Translations under genes and position numbers: made by a program
The notes under the pieces: generated by a model
The model's input: the letters and a program-made list of their open reading frames with translations, nothing else
The model's database searches: none
What the model was told of the DNA's origin: nothing
From: Isoetes taiwanensis
Lineage: Eukaryota > Streptophyta > Lycopodiopsida > Isoetales > Isoetaceae
Length of the DNA stretch: 64,000 bases
Direction of reading: 5' to 3'
Assembly (NCBI GenBank): GCA_021234155.1
Contig: JAJEKV010000045.1
Location: forward strand, 2,745,434 to 2,809,433
Shown here: one piece after another, positions 23,476 to 34,122 of the stretch
Numbering within the stretch: position 1 is the stretch's first letter
Layout: each line of letters begins with the position of its first letter

Positions 23476-25100
23476 TCAACCCCGGCTGACTGTTTCAATT
23501 TCGAGGTAATGGGAACCCGTCCTTATGGCAGCAATAGCTCTCCGTTTCTTCACCGAGATGTGTGCTTTCAAATCACCGATGGGGTCCATGCTCAAGGCGG
23601 GATTAATGCGGCGTGATAGTGCTCTGTCTTGGGCTTTGCAAGAGTAGAGGCATCCCGCGGGGTGGCGGCATAGCCGCATCCAATTGCCCATTCTCAAGAT
23701 CGAGAATGCGCGATTGCCACCATCATTTGGTAATCCATAGACCACCTCCTAAACCATCCCTTACGATTGCTGCGTGCCATACCCGCCGTTAACAACAATT
23801 TTGTAGGGGCAAGCGATGCTCATCCATCCCATCCACCTTATGGAAGCAAGTAAGATGCCTGCGCGCATAGCGAATCTTTGTAAAGGCGGAACCCCGTCTC
23901 ATACAACAAAATCGATCTGATGCGGTGTCCTTCACTCCCAAGCTATATGTCAAGAAAGCTTTCTGCACCCTTTCCAACCTATCCCATGTATTTTTGCTAA
24001 GCTGGCGGGCCCCAAACCTCCACCCCATATAGCAGCACCGGATCGACCAAAGCTCTAAGCGGGTGTGCTCTCCTCGCCCGATCCGCGAGAGATCTATCAG
24101 GCAACCTGGCGTTTTTGCCTTTGCATATAAAGCCTTCCGGCCTGCGCGGCTCTCCTCTCCACACACTCATCCCCGGCATGTTAGTAGTGAAATCAATTCC
24201 CGGATACTTGAAGCTCGCACCATCTCCACTTCGTCCCCCGTAATATAACTTTCCGGGATAGGGTGTTGCGGACAGGATCGCGAGAAGCTTAGTTTTGTGC
24301 AAGTTCTTTGTCATTCCGTTGCCCCACCGGGGAACCCGAGGGCATCCAAATCTTCTTTGCATCTTGGCTGGCGTGTGGGCTAGCAAAGCTACATCATCCG
24401 CATATAGTAAGCGGCCTACGAGGAGGTCGCATCGAGATAATTGCACCCGGCTCCCCATGGAATTTGTATCCCGTCTCCAAGCTATCAATGTACAACCCAA
24501 AAGCGTTTGGAACAGCGGGCATACAGCAACTCCCATAGTGCTAGCTACCCGCCGATCTTCATAAAGGCGTAGCGGCATAAATCCCATCATAAAGCTAGTG
24601 CACCACATTACGCAGCTCCCCGTGGAACTTCGCAATTCTTGCAACCTACGCCCAAAGCATGTCTCACGGGGCGGTATCATATGCGATCTTAAAATCTACA
24701 AAGCGGCAATACAAGTCACTCACGGCAGCGATTGCGGCTTGCCTCCATCAACACTCTCAAAGTGAAGATATGGTCGGCCGATTGGAGTAGGTGGCTTAAA
24801 GCCTGCTGGCCAATTGCCGCACCCTGCCTCCTCGGCCCACTTAGTGAGTTTCTTCTCCACCACCTGCCGGGAGCTTTGCAAAGGCGAGCTTACCATAATC
24901 ATCCGGTAATTCGGCTCATCCAGTATTACCGGCTTTATGAGCAGGAACAACCTTACTAACCATCCACTCTGGGGGAGGCCCTCATTTCGAGCACGGTTAA
25001 TGATCACCGTCGAGGGGGCCCTACTATAGATGGGCCACCCCACTTCAACGGCCGGGACTGCGGCCCTGTAAATCCCTTTGCCTTGCCATTAAGCGGATGC
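23476..25100 (-). pseudogene. Reverse transcriptase of the EN-RT element
   Basis: Minus-strand pieces in RT order: NYRMIMVSSP with VVEKKLTKWAEEAG (about 24,990-24,830), the GFKP segment, a QTLLGC-like remnant of the usual QGCPLSP box, the catalytic box LLYADDVALLAHTP (about 24,400-24,360) with the YADD motif intact, then FKYPGIDFTTN and, near 23,960-23,990, WDRLERVQKAFLTYSLGVKD. The reading frame changes several times, so this copy cannot make the enzyme. No RNase H domain was seen after the RT. Confidence 0.8.
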
Positions 25101-26010
25101 ACGAGACCTGTTTGGACATCCTCGGCGTGGCCGCAAAGCACCTCTCCTACGATGCGGGACCACGGCATTAGCTCACGGGGGTCATATAACTCCACGCAAG
25201 CGGTGCATCCATTGCTCCACACTTACATTACCCGACCACACAGCTTCTTGTATAACACCTTCGCCAAAAGCTTTTGGCTCTCGCCATAAGCATGTCAAGC
25301 GGCTCTGGGTTTTCTGCCATGTATCTCCCCTTCTTGGCTTTTAGGAAGATCTTATAGTCTTGCGGGGCTGTGGCGCAACCGTGGATCTATTACCAGCGCA
25401 CGAAGCGGCTCTTTAGAGCCTTGCAATCAGCATCAAACCCGGGTTCTCGGGGAAAATGTGCGGTGTCCCTCCTTGGAGGCCCTTCACCGCAAAGGAAGCC
25501 TCGGCGGTACAAGCGGCGCCCTCACCAGACCATGCACACGATAACTGCGGTGTGTAGAAGCTATCAAACTCTCCGTAACTCCCGCACCAACCTGGATTCA
25601 TCTCTTGTCCACCTTGCGATATGGCGTGGGATGTGCGGTAACCCTCCATGCCCCTTTGCGGTGTCTCCACTATTGAGTGCTCCCAATTCGTGACATAAAA
25701 GCGGGTGGTAATGATCGACAAAGCCTCCTCATCCCACGTGCTTGTGCCAATGGAGAAGTGTGTAACCATGTCAAGTCTTTGCTCACGGGGCGAAGGTAAT
25801 CAACACACTAGCTCCCCATCACGCCTATCACTCACGCAAGTAACACCCCGAGTGTAAGCCATGTTTTGCATACCATTACAAATTACCATGTCAAAAACAG
25901 CGAGCTGGACCCGGAGCTGCACGCCAAATGGTCTAGCCACCATATCACGGGAGTCGCAGGTGTATCTTTGAATAGCGGTCTCTCAAAGCCAAAGCGGATC
26001 GGCATTATCG

Positions 26011-26454
26011 TCACCTTGGAAGGTCACCGATCGCAAGCTGCGCCCAGACGAGCATTGAAATCTCAAGCAAAAACACACGCCCCTGCTGTCTATAGCGGTC
26101 TATGTCATCATCTGGATCCCTATACGGCATCACGGACATCAGGTTCCGCATCATGTACTGGTAGAACTTAGAGCCCGCATGGGGAATGTAGCGGCTAGCA
26201 AGAAACAATGGGACATGACCGGGCTCTAATACCATTACCCACATGTAGCGATTAAATGCATCGGACTTCTGAAGTGTGATCTTGCATGCTAAGGCATCCC
26301 TAAAGTAGCAAGCCACTCCACCGCAGGTACGCCCCGCCATGGCGCTCATTAGCAAGTGAGAAATGCCGATATCCTCGATAATGCGGCAATCGATGCCCTT
26401 CATACTCCCATGTCTCCTGCGGGAAGGCGATGTCCATGTCTGTCGCGATCCCAT
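26011..26454 (-). pseudogene. APE-type endonuclease domain of the EN-RT element
   Basis: Reads GIDCRIIEDIG, CGGVACYFRD, an interval with VPLFLASRYIPH, then the RQQGRVFLLE segment where the conserved GDFN box is disrupted by a frame change. This is the order of an apurinic-endonuclease-like target-nicking domain. It lies upstream of the RT on the same strand, as expected for L1- or RTE-like elements. Confidence 0.75.
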
Positions 26455-27363
26455 TCAAGCCCGCCCTTACGCCCACGGGAAGCCCCTACAATTCCGGGGA
26501 AAGAATGCGAAGACACTTTCCCTAGGCCGATGGCTGGGGTTGTGGACCCATCGAGTGCGGGGGACGCTGCGTGGTTGGAATAACTTCGGGCAGCCTGCTC
26601 CACGGGACCACGATGGATGTGCTGCGGTGGTGGAAGGCCTCAATCCGCCCCCTCCCGGCGCTGCGCCTCGATGCCCTGGGCTGCCCTCGCCTGCGGCGAC
26701 GCATTTGTTCGTGGGAATCTTTGCCTCGCAAGCTGTATGCGGCGAGGGAGGCACATATACCTTCATCTTGCCATTAACCAAACCAGCAGCCCCTCCCAAA
26801 TTTTGTCGAATCTCTCTTATCTTGACCAACTCTTGGCTTCTTTCCGTTGTTGCGGTGGCGTGAGATCAGATCCGGGTATATGGGCGTACCTTTCAAGCGG
26901 CGGTGCGTTGCAACAACAAAGATTTTGCCTCCCAATCCAAGGCGCAAACTTAACTAGCGAGGGTCTCATGCTCGGTCCTCCGAATACGATTGGACTCTTG
27001 ATAACCAAATACCGTAATTGGAGCTTTGCAAGTACCGGGGTGGTAAGCTTACACGGCAAATCCTCGCCTTGCTCCTCCAGGCAATCCCTCGCACAATAAG
27101 GTTGGGGGCGGTGCACGGATGTCTTGCTCCTCACGGTACGGCCTGATTCCACGAGCCACCTCGGCCTCTGGTATGGGGGGTCTTGGTGCGACGACGGCGT
27201 GGTGTACTCGGTTCGTTGCACCTCCATTAGGAGGTCCTGCATCTCTTGCCGCCAAGTGGGCCATATGGTTCTCTATATGTGAGCATCTTCGACATCTCCT
27301 GCTATGCGCCTTTGCTTCATCAAGGAATTGGAGCCTGCCCAGACCGCTTCCACATCCTTTTCC

Positions 27364-27813
27364 TTAGCATCTATCCGACCAGCCATGCTTGTGACTTGTA
27401 CAATCTGGCTGGAGCAACGCCTTCATGTCAGCCCGTGCTTGCGCCATGTCTTCCATCCATTGCTGGTGGACCTTATCCAAGCGGTGCCCCATCTCCGTGA
27501 CTAGCTGCGTTGTTGCTTGTATCTCCTCTCTTATCTGGTCATCAGCCTTTTGGGCTCCCCTGCAATCATAATCCCCAAGCCGAACTTCCACAAGGGAAAT
27601 TCGCTCCTTCTGTTGGAGAAGCTGCTTCTTGAGCGCAGCCCCTGACAAATTGTCCCGTGATGCCTCCAAGCTTGCCAGCTTAGCCTGGAGGGAACCGGCC
27701 TGTTCCTGTACAACCCTAATTGCCTCAGCCTGTGATACCTGCTCTGATGGGGACGAGGTATCCAAATTGCGGGCTCTTTTCTTCAACGCATGCATGCTGT
27801 CAGGGGTGGCCAT
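27364..27813 (-). CDS. Coiled-coil ORF1-like protein of the EN-RT element
   Basis: 149 codons starting MATPDSMHALKKRAR. Residues 25-125 are rich in Glu, Gln, Leu and Lys with heptad-like spacing (AEAIRVVQEQAGSLQAKLAS and following), so a coiled coil is likely. The ATG is about 205 bp inside the element's 5' end. It ends soon after DMKALLQPD, possibly by a frame change. ORF1 proteins of non-LTR elements often form coiled-coil trimers that bind RNA; that role is inferred from position. Confidence 0.6.
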   Translation of the reverse strand: MATPDSMHALKKRARNLDTSSPSEQVSQAEAIRVVQEQAGSLQAKLASLEASRDNLSGAALKKQLLQQKERISLVEVRLGDYDCRGAQKADDQIREEIQATTQLVTEMGHRLDKVHQQWMEDMAQARADMKALLQPDCTSHKHGWSDRC

Positions 27814-28816
27814 AGAGGGCCGGGACTGTCAGGTGGATTCCGTCGACTAAAACAGGGGAAACACCATACAAATCATACACCGACGGAAAGCTCGTTCGAT
27901 AAGCTTTCCAACGAGCCCAAGAACACCTGAATCTGACACCGGAATCCCGAGTTATGAGCAAAAGAGCAGGGCTGAAACCCTAAGCGCCAGCATGAGCGCC
28001 TGGGCAAGACTTTCCTTACAGATTTAAAAACTGGTTATTTATGTCAACTTTTATTTCTAGAGTGCTTTTGTACTTCTGAATTTCAAAACATGAAATATGA
28101 TAGAAGATATTTGGGTTAAAAGATCTATTTTCTTCTTTAAAGATATGATATGATTCAAGGTATGATATAATACGTTGATAAAGGTCTAAAAGATGGAATT
28201 CTTCTTTCTGGCTCTGTCTGACTAAATATATGGAAAAGAATTTCAGACTCATATTGCACATGCTTTAATTTTTAGTCATTGATAAATGGTCTTCATATTA
28301 CTTAGGCTTTGGAGAAAGAGGTACTAGTCTAGACTGGCTTGTTCAGTTTAGATATTAGGATGATAAAACTACCAAGGGATTGACCGAGGTAGATGCTGGT
28401 CTAGCGTATGCTAGTTCAGGCTGGTTTTTTTTTTTTTTTTTTTTTTTGAAAGTAAGAGTTGGTTTTATCATTAATTATGAAATCTCAAAATACATTGCAG
28501 AGGTAAGCTTTTTAGGAAAAGCATATCAAAATTAGAGTCAAATCCAGCAAGTGATAACAGAGTGTAAAATAAAGTCTGAACTTTGAGGAAGAAGGTCGAT
28601 CAGCAGCCACCCATAAGAGGATGAATTGGAAGTAGGTAAGTAATAAGTCGCTTTTCTGGAACTGAACCGATTTCAACGAGCAGAGCAAGATTGTTGAGGA
28701 TTCTCGAAATATTATGAACCTGCAAAAAATGTAATCCACCAAAAGAGTAAACCAGAACTAAATTAGATAAAAGCTAGTATATGCTTCTTAGATTGAAGGC
28801 CAAATGGAAAGGGAAT

Positions 28817-31613
28817 TCAACAATGATCTGAGAAGTATGAGTTGAAATAGGCATTAAAGGCATCTGTGGAACCAAAGAAGTATTGATCAAGGGGCCAATT
28901 ATTGTAGTAACAGAGTCGGAACATGTCCCTGTTCTCCAGAAGAATCAGCAATGATCCATATAGATCAGCCAGTAACTTATGGCTGTAGTACAGTGTTCTG
29001 TATCTTGATAGCTGAGCCTCTGAGAGAATGAGATTATTGGCTGACAAGAATTTCCACAAGCAATGGATCTGGATAACCTCCCTGCAAAAGATACGTGCCC
29101 ACAAATCTTCACTTTCCTTCTTGTAACTCATATGTCCTCTTTTCATCAGAAATGACTCCATTGAAGTGGCAATGTCATTTTTCATGACTTGATCCTGAGA
29201 TCTCTGACTGAAAGGAGAGTTGCTGGTATCAAATTTATTGCTTCCTTCTCCTCGTAAGAAATTAAGATACTCTAGGATCATCAGAAAGAAATAAGTTAGA
29301 GTCCACAACATTTAAATTTGAAGCAAACAAATCATAATGACCCCTATACAATCCATAGTCTTCCCATTTCCTGTCAAAATTAGCTCCAAATTTCTTTTTA
29401 TGTGCTGTAGCAATAGTCTCAAAATCAAACTGAAAGTGCAATTTTATCCAGAAGATGGACACATTCTTTTTACCATATAACACCCAATTCCTAGCTTTCC
29501 AAATGTTCCAAAGGGCAATATTAATAATTGAATTGACAAATTTATCATCATGATTCATAAGGGACATAAGATCCCCATTAATTTCAATCCCAAATTTGTC
29601 AGAGAACCAAGACCAGAAACCATTCAGGGTGCTACAAAAGAAAATATGGCACATGTCCTCAGGCCTATTACAAGCTAAAGGGCAATTAGCAGAAATATTA
29701 GGGTTTCTTCGACATTGAGACCAGATTATTCAGACTGCCATTAGCAATGAGCCAAATGAAATATGAGATTTTAGGAGGACAATAAGAATGCCAAACATTA
29801 TGAAATAATTTCTGAAGTTGATCATAACTAATGGACCATTTCAGCATAGCTTTACACCCATCAATGTTGGAAGTCATAGCATTGTAAACATTTTTCACTT
29901 TATAATCCCCTTTTTCATTTACCCTCCAGTCACTTTTTCCAGAGTTGACAGATAAGTTTGAGAGAAAGGGTTTGATGATAGAATAAATTTTCTTATCAGA
30001 AGAGGTGCCTCTAATAATACCTTTCAATCTAGTCCAAGAAATGATTCTTCCACATACAAACATGTCTCTGATATAAACAAAACCAGCCTCATGCCATTTC
30101 TTATAAATTCTGGGGTGCTTGATAGCAAGAACAGGAGAATTTTGCTCAGTCATGATAGGGTTCCAAAAGATTGGAACATCAGCATGTAGCTCATCTCTTT
30201 TAATGAATTGGAAATTAAGAGAGATGGCATTCCAAGACTTGATGAGATTGCGCATAAGAGGAGAGATGCTGGGGCTTGGTTTCAGCTGATTGAATGCAGA
30301 ATGAGGAAGCAGATGTTGAATTGAGGGATGACCACAAGGGTGACTTAGAGATATCCAATACCTGATAAAGATATAAGCAGGAGATTGATTCCCATGTATT
30401 GCTTTCCAAATGAGCTTGCCAGCAAGAGATTGAGCTTGTATAAAAAGATTTTTGCAACCTAAACCTCCAGATACTTTAGATTTGCATATGGAATTCCAAT
30501 TAACCAAATGACTTCCCTTCCAGATGAAATTTCTAATTATCTTCTCAAGCTCCAAGTAAACATATTTGGGAGCTACTAGAGCTGTGGAAAAGTAGACATG
30601 AGAACTGGCGAGAACAGCATTGGCAATGATAGTTCTACCTGCAAGAGAGAGATAATTCCCATAAATTCTCGAAATAATAGGATCCCAGAGGCCTTTGATG
30701 CTATAATTCAAAGCTATAGGCAATCCCAATAATTTTGTTGCCTGATTAGATGGAAGGACATTGATACCAGCTAGAACAGGAGTACTGAGGTCTCCAATGA
30801 TCATACTTTTACACATATTCAATTGAATACCAGAGGCAGCAGAAAATTGTCTCAAGATCTTAAGAAAGAGATTGATATTTTGAAGATCAGCATCAAGGAA
30901 GGAGAAGGTATCATCAGCATATTGGAGAATGGATATACTATCATCGGAATTTGGAAGTTTTAAACCTTTCAACTGAGCAGTATTCTGATAATGCAGAGTG
31001 ACCTTGGTTAAGAGTTCAGCAGCCACAAGAAAAAGATAAGGGGCTAGAGGACATCCTTGTCTAACTCCACAAGAGAGAGGAAAGAAGCCAGAAGGGACAC
31101 CATTGATGAGAACATCAGAATTGGACCTAGAGTTTAAGCCATATATTAGATCCATGAGTTTTGGGTGGAAGCCAATTTTAGACATGGCAAAATTTAAAAA
31201 ATCCCACCTCACAGAGTCAAAAGCTCTTTTAAAATCCAGCTTGAGAAGAATGCAGTTTTGATTTGAGATTTTGTTCCAGTGCAGACCTTCCATAGCAGCC
31301 ACATAATTATCTAAGATATATCTATTTGGAAGGAAAGCTGATTGGTTTTGACTAATGTTCCTTTGAAGGAAGCTTTTGATTCTCAGGGCAATGATCTTAG
31401 CACAGAGCTTGTAAGTGGTGTTTGTGAGAGAGATGGGTCTCCAGTCCTGAAACTTAGAAGGATGATCAGCCTTAGGAATCAAAGAGATAAAGCCACTGGA
31501 AATTGAAGGATGCAGATGATTATCATTCCAGAAGGCATGGACAAGGGAAATAACATCAGTTTTAAGTATATCCCAGAATTTGATGTAAAATTCTGCAGGG
31601 AGGCCATCTGGCC
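28817..31613 (-). pseudogene. L1 ORF2, 3' part: reverse transcriptase and zf-RVT
   Basis: Continues the ORF2 interrupted by the LTR element. It begins GPDGLPAEF (about 31,610), then the RT fingers (WRPISLTN), DFKRAFDSVRW, GVRQGCPLAPYLF and the catalytic QYADDT (about 30,925), with YADD intact. After an RT thumb region comes a zf-RVT-like segment, PPKISYFIWLIANGSL (near 29,755). The frame is open from 31,613 to 29,698, then breaks; 29,654-29,262 and 29,311-28,817 continue the C-terminus in other frames. It would reverse-transcribe the LINE RNA at the nicked target; the present copy is interrupted and frameshifted. Confidence 0.88.
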
Positions 31614-31618
31614 CAGGA
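31614..31618. repeat. Target-site duplication CAGGA (left)
   Basis: CAGGA directly abuts the left LTR (TGTGACGTCC at 31,619) and recurs at 44,866-44,870. Removing the insert and one copy restores the L1 codons for KSPGPDG. Confidence 0.95.
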
Positions 31619-33283
31619 TGTGACGTCCCCTACTCGTATACGGCGCACTCACCGTATACAAACAGGAGTTCATCCCCCGTACCAGCTCCGTGCCGATACA
31701 GGGCCCTCCACATGACACTGCAACCGTGACGGGTTCCAGTGGGAAGAGTGAAGGGGTCATTTTACCCCGTCTCCCTCAGGGCCTACCTAGCTGCGGAAGC
31801 GTAAACATACATGTCAGTATATAGCATAAGCACATATCCACCTCGAAGGGTGGTCCATCACATCTGCATAAACAAGGTGAGCACAATACATATGGGGAGT
31901 CCTACCCAAGGCTCAGACTCAAGGGGTTGACTGACGGCTTGGGTCTCCAGAGTTCATTGCAGACAGAATTCATGGCAATGGATTTGGCTGGCATATGAAC
32001 ATGGCATAGGGTTGTCCACTCCATCCGCCCCTCCTGTGCACACTTTGCAGAGTAGGCTGAAAAGTGTCGGGACCTGACTGTAGCCCGCCGGATGCATAGC
32101 CAAAGGGGGCTATTCCTGGGTTTCATCTCCCCAGTTCCGATGGGGCAGGAAGGGATCACTCCCTCCAGAGATCTACCTGCTGACTCTAGGTGACTAGTGG
32201 GCCACTGCCCGTATTCGACTGAACCTACTGGAAAGTGAACACCACTTCACGGGTGTCGAGTCCATGCCTTACCCGCACTCAGTGGTAAGCCATCAGACCT
32301 AGTCACAATGATCCCCGGTAGGCCTTACACACCAGAGGGATCGTTCAAGAGTCAGAACAGGAACCTCCTTCTTAGCCAGCCTAGCCCCTTCATCCACAAC
32401 CAGGTGTGGTTCTTGTACACAGGCCGAACCTATAGTGTGCTAGAGAGGCTAATCTAGGAGCATCTACTACCAAGCTTTAAGTCTCTACCCCCCTTCCCAA
32501 TACAAGGAGTTCATAGAGATACATCATCCACATACATCACAGAAGAACTAAAGAACTATATCTAATCTATCTCATAGAGTTAGGTTCTTTAGTTAGAGTC
32601 TGGTATCTAGAGATCTAGAGAGCTGCTATGGGCAATTTAATAGGCTAACCCTACTGATTCTATGACTGAAACATGGTTTAAGCTATTAAATTGCCTAAAT
32701 ACCTGATCCTTGAGTGGCTCCTCCTGACCTGAGCTCGACCATCCTGCTGAAACGCTCGAATTAAGGGAAACTAATGGTGCAATTCTCTCAGGCAGAGTCT
32801 GGGAGGCGGTTTTGGCTCTTGAGGCAGCCAAAACAGAGCTCTAAAACCCTAGAAACGAAAAATGGGTAAGTTAGGGTTTCCCTCCTTAAATAGACATGGG
32901 GTTGGCTAGGGTTTCCAATTATCCCCTTTAGGCATGTGGGATAATTGGGAATGGGCCCACTTGCCTTTAATGGCTAGGTGGCAAAATGTGCCCACATGGA
33001 AATGTGTGCCCACATTAATGTGTGCATTGGAAAATGTGCACATTAATTGCACACTTGGGTATGGCCCACTTGGCATCAAGTGTCCATATGGAAATGTGTG
33101 CCCACATTAATGTGTACATTGGGAAAATGTGCACATTAATAGTTGCACATATTCCTTGCAAGTTGCCCCTAGGGCTACCCACCCGGCTACATGTTAGCGT
33201 ACACGACAGTCGGGGTGGCGTGTCTTGGGCGTGGGGGCGATGCGATATCGATCACGGGACCGTATATCGTCTGGAACGTCACA
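31619..33283 (-). repeat. 3' LTR (1,665 bp)
   Basis: Begins TGTGACGT and ends ACGTCACA (inverted termini). Both ends hold palindromes: GTATACGG...CCGTATAC just inside the left end, and CGTATATCGT-type (intact as CAGTATACGTCC/GGACCGTATACTG in the other LTR) inside the right end. On the minus strand a TATTTAAG box (about 32,886) could drive transcription. U3 has two ~94-bp repeats, each with ATTAATGTG...CACATTAAT arms (about 33,013-33,048 and 33,107-33,142). Confidence 0.93.
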
Positions 33284-33291
33284 TTCTCCCC
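33284..33291 (-). promoter_or_regulatory. Polypurine tract
   Basis: On the minus strand GGGGAGAA directly precedes the 3' LTR (TGTGACG...). It would prime plus-strand DNA synthesis. Confidence 0.85.
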
Positions 33292-34122
33292 AATTTGAAA
33301 TGATCTTTGTCCCAAAGATCGTGGGTCTCCCACCTTGGGATCATCCTAACCTGCAATCAACCTGATACATATGATAAACTACTATAATACTTACACATTT
33401 ATTAAGATTACCTTAAGGTAATATTTTTAAAACATTATCACGCCATTATATTATCAAATAACTTATCAATTCATAACATCTTTAAGCAAGTTACTCGATA
33501 GTTTTACTTATCACGACAATTAAGTTTATCAAAATTTTAACATTTCATGTCTAACATTATTGTTCGAGGTACTCTTCATTCCTTGCAACACATTCCAACA
33601 AAATTTGTGTTGCAAGTCTTACGTCTTCGACCTTCTTGCCCTCTGGGGCTCTATTGGCTGCTGAGGTCGACACTACGTTAGTACCATTTTAATTATTAAT
33701 AAAATTTTGGTTATATGGTGACCACCCACCTATCTACATGGATGCATGGCTAATCTCCGTACAGAGGGAAGAGGGTGAATCTTCCATTATGGCCGTGGAG
33801 GCGGCGCCTATATGCCTATATGCGCTTATGCCTACACCCTAGTTGCCAGCGTGGAGGATGGGTCCTTCCAGGTATATGGGGCGTGAAGGCGATTCCTCTA
33901 TCAAAGCATATATGGGGCTAGAGGTGCTTTTCCTATCGGTGCATTCCTTAATGACCTCCTTTCTCTCGAGGTCGTCTACTTCCGTGGAGCAGTAGACTTT
34001 CTAATCTACCTTCCACTAAGCTGTTTAAAGCGAAAAAGCGGTCATGCCTACATTGACATTACACACGCCCTAGAGATCACCGTAGTGGTCCCATCATCGG
34101 TAACAACGCATGCGACCCATAC
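33292..34122. other. 3' untranslated region of the chromovirus
   Basis: About 830 bp between the end of pol and the polypurine tract. AT-rich at 33,350-33,580, with no ORF of note. Confidence 0.6.

Larger units (their letters stand above)
23039..28017 (-). mobile_element. EN-RT non-LTR retrotransposon in tandem copy 3
   Basis: The uninterrupted site is known from copies 1 and 2 (CTAAAGGACAAAAACAGATTT). Here CTAAAGGA is followed by a (GAAG)n tract and 5 kb of new sequence before CAGATTTAAAAAC. On the minus strand the order is 5' UTR, coiled-coil ORF1, APE-type endonuclease, reverse transcriptase and a 3' end in (CTTC)n. No LTRs are present and no clear target duplication was found; a few target bases (around CAAAA) seem lost. 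All ORFs are broken by many frame changes. The clade (RTE, I or L1-like) is not decided. Confidence 0.85.
21139..28424 (+). repeat. 2.96-kb tandem unit, copy 3, split and truncated
   Basis: The unit runs from 21,139 to 23,038, is interrupted by a non-LTR retrotransposon (23,039-28,017) and resumes at 28,018 with CAGATTTAAAAACTGG. It continues to TAGTTCAGGCTGG (about 28,424), where the L1 poly-T begins. The last ~600 bp of the unit are not found on the far side of the L1. Confidence 0.9.

Noticed and set aside
26363-26863. Plus-strand ORF of 166 codons
   Set aside because: GC-rich stretch antisense to the EN-RT element; no family features.
33022-33303. Plus-strand ORF in the LTR (also 44,604-44,813)
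   Set aside because: Arises from the U3 tandem repeats; not conserved coding sequence.
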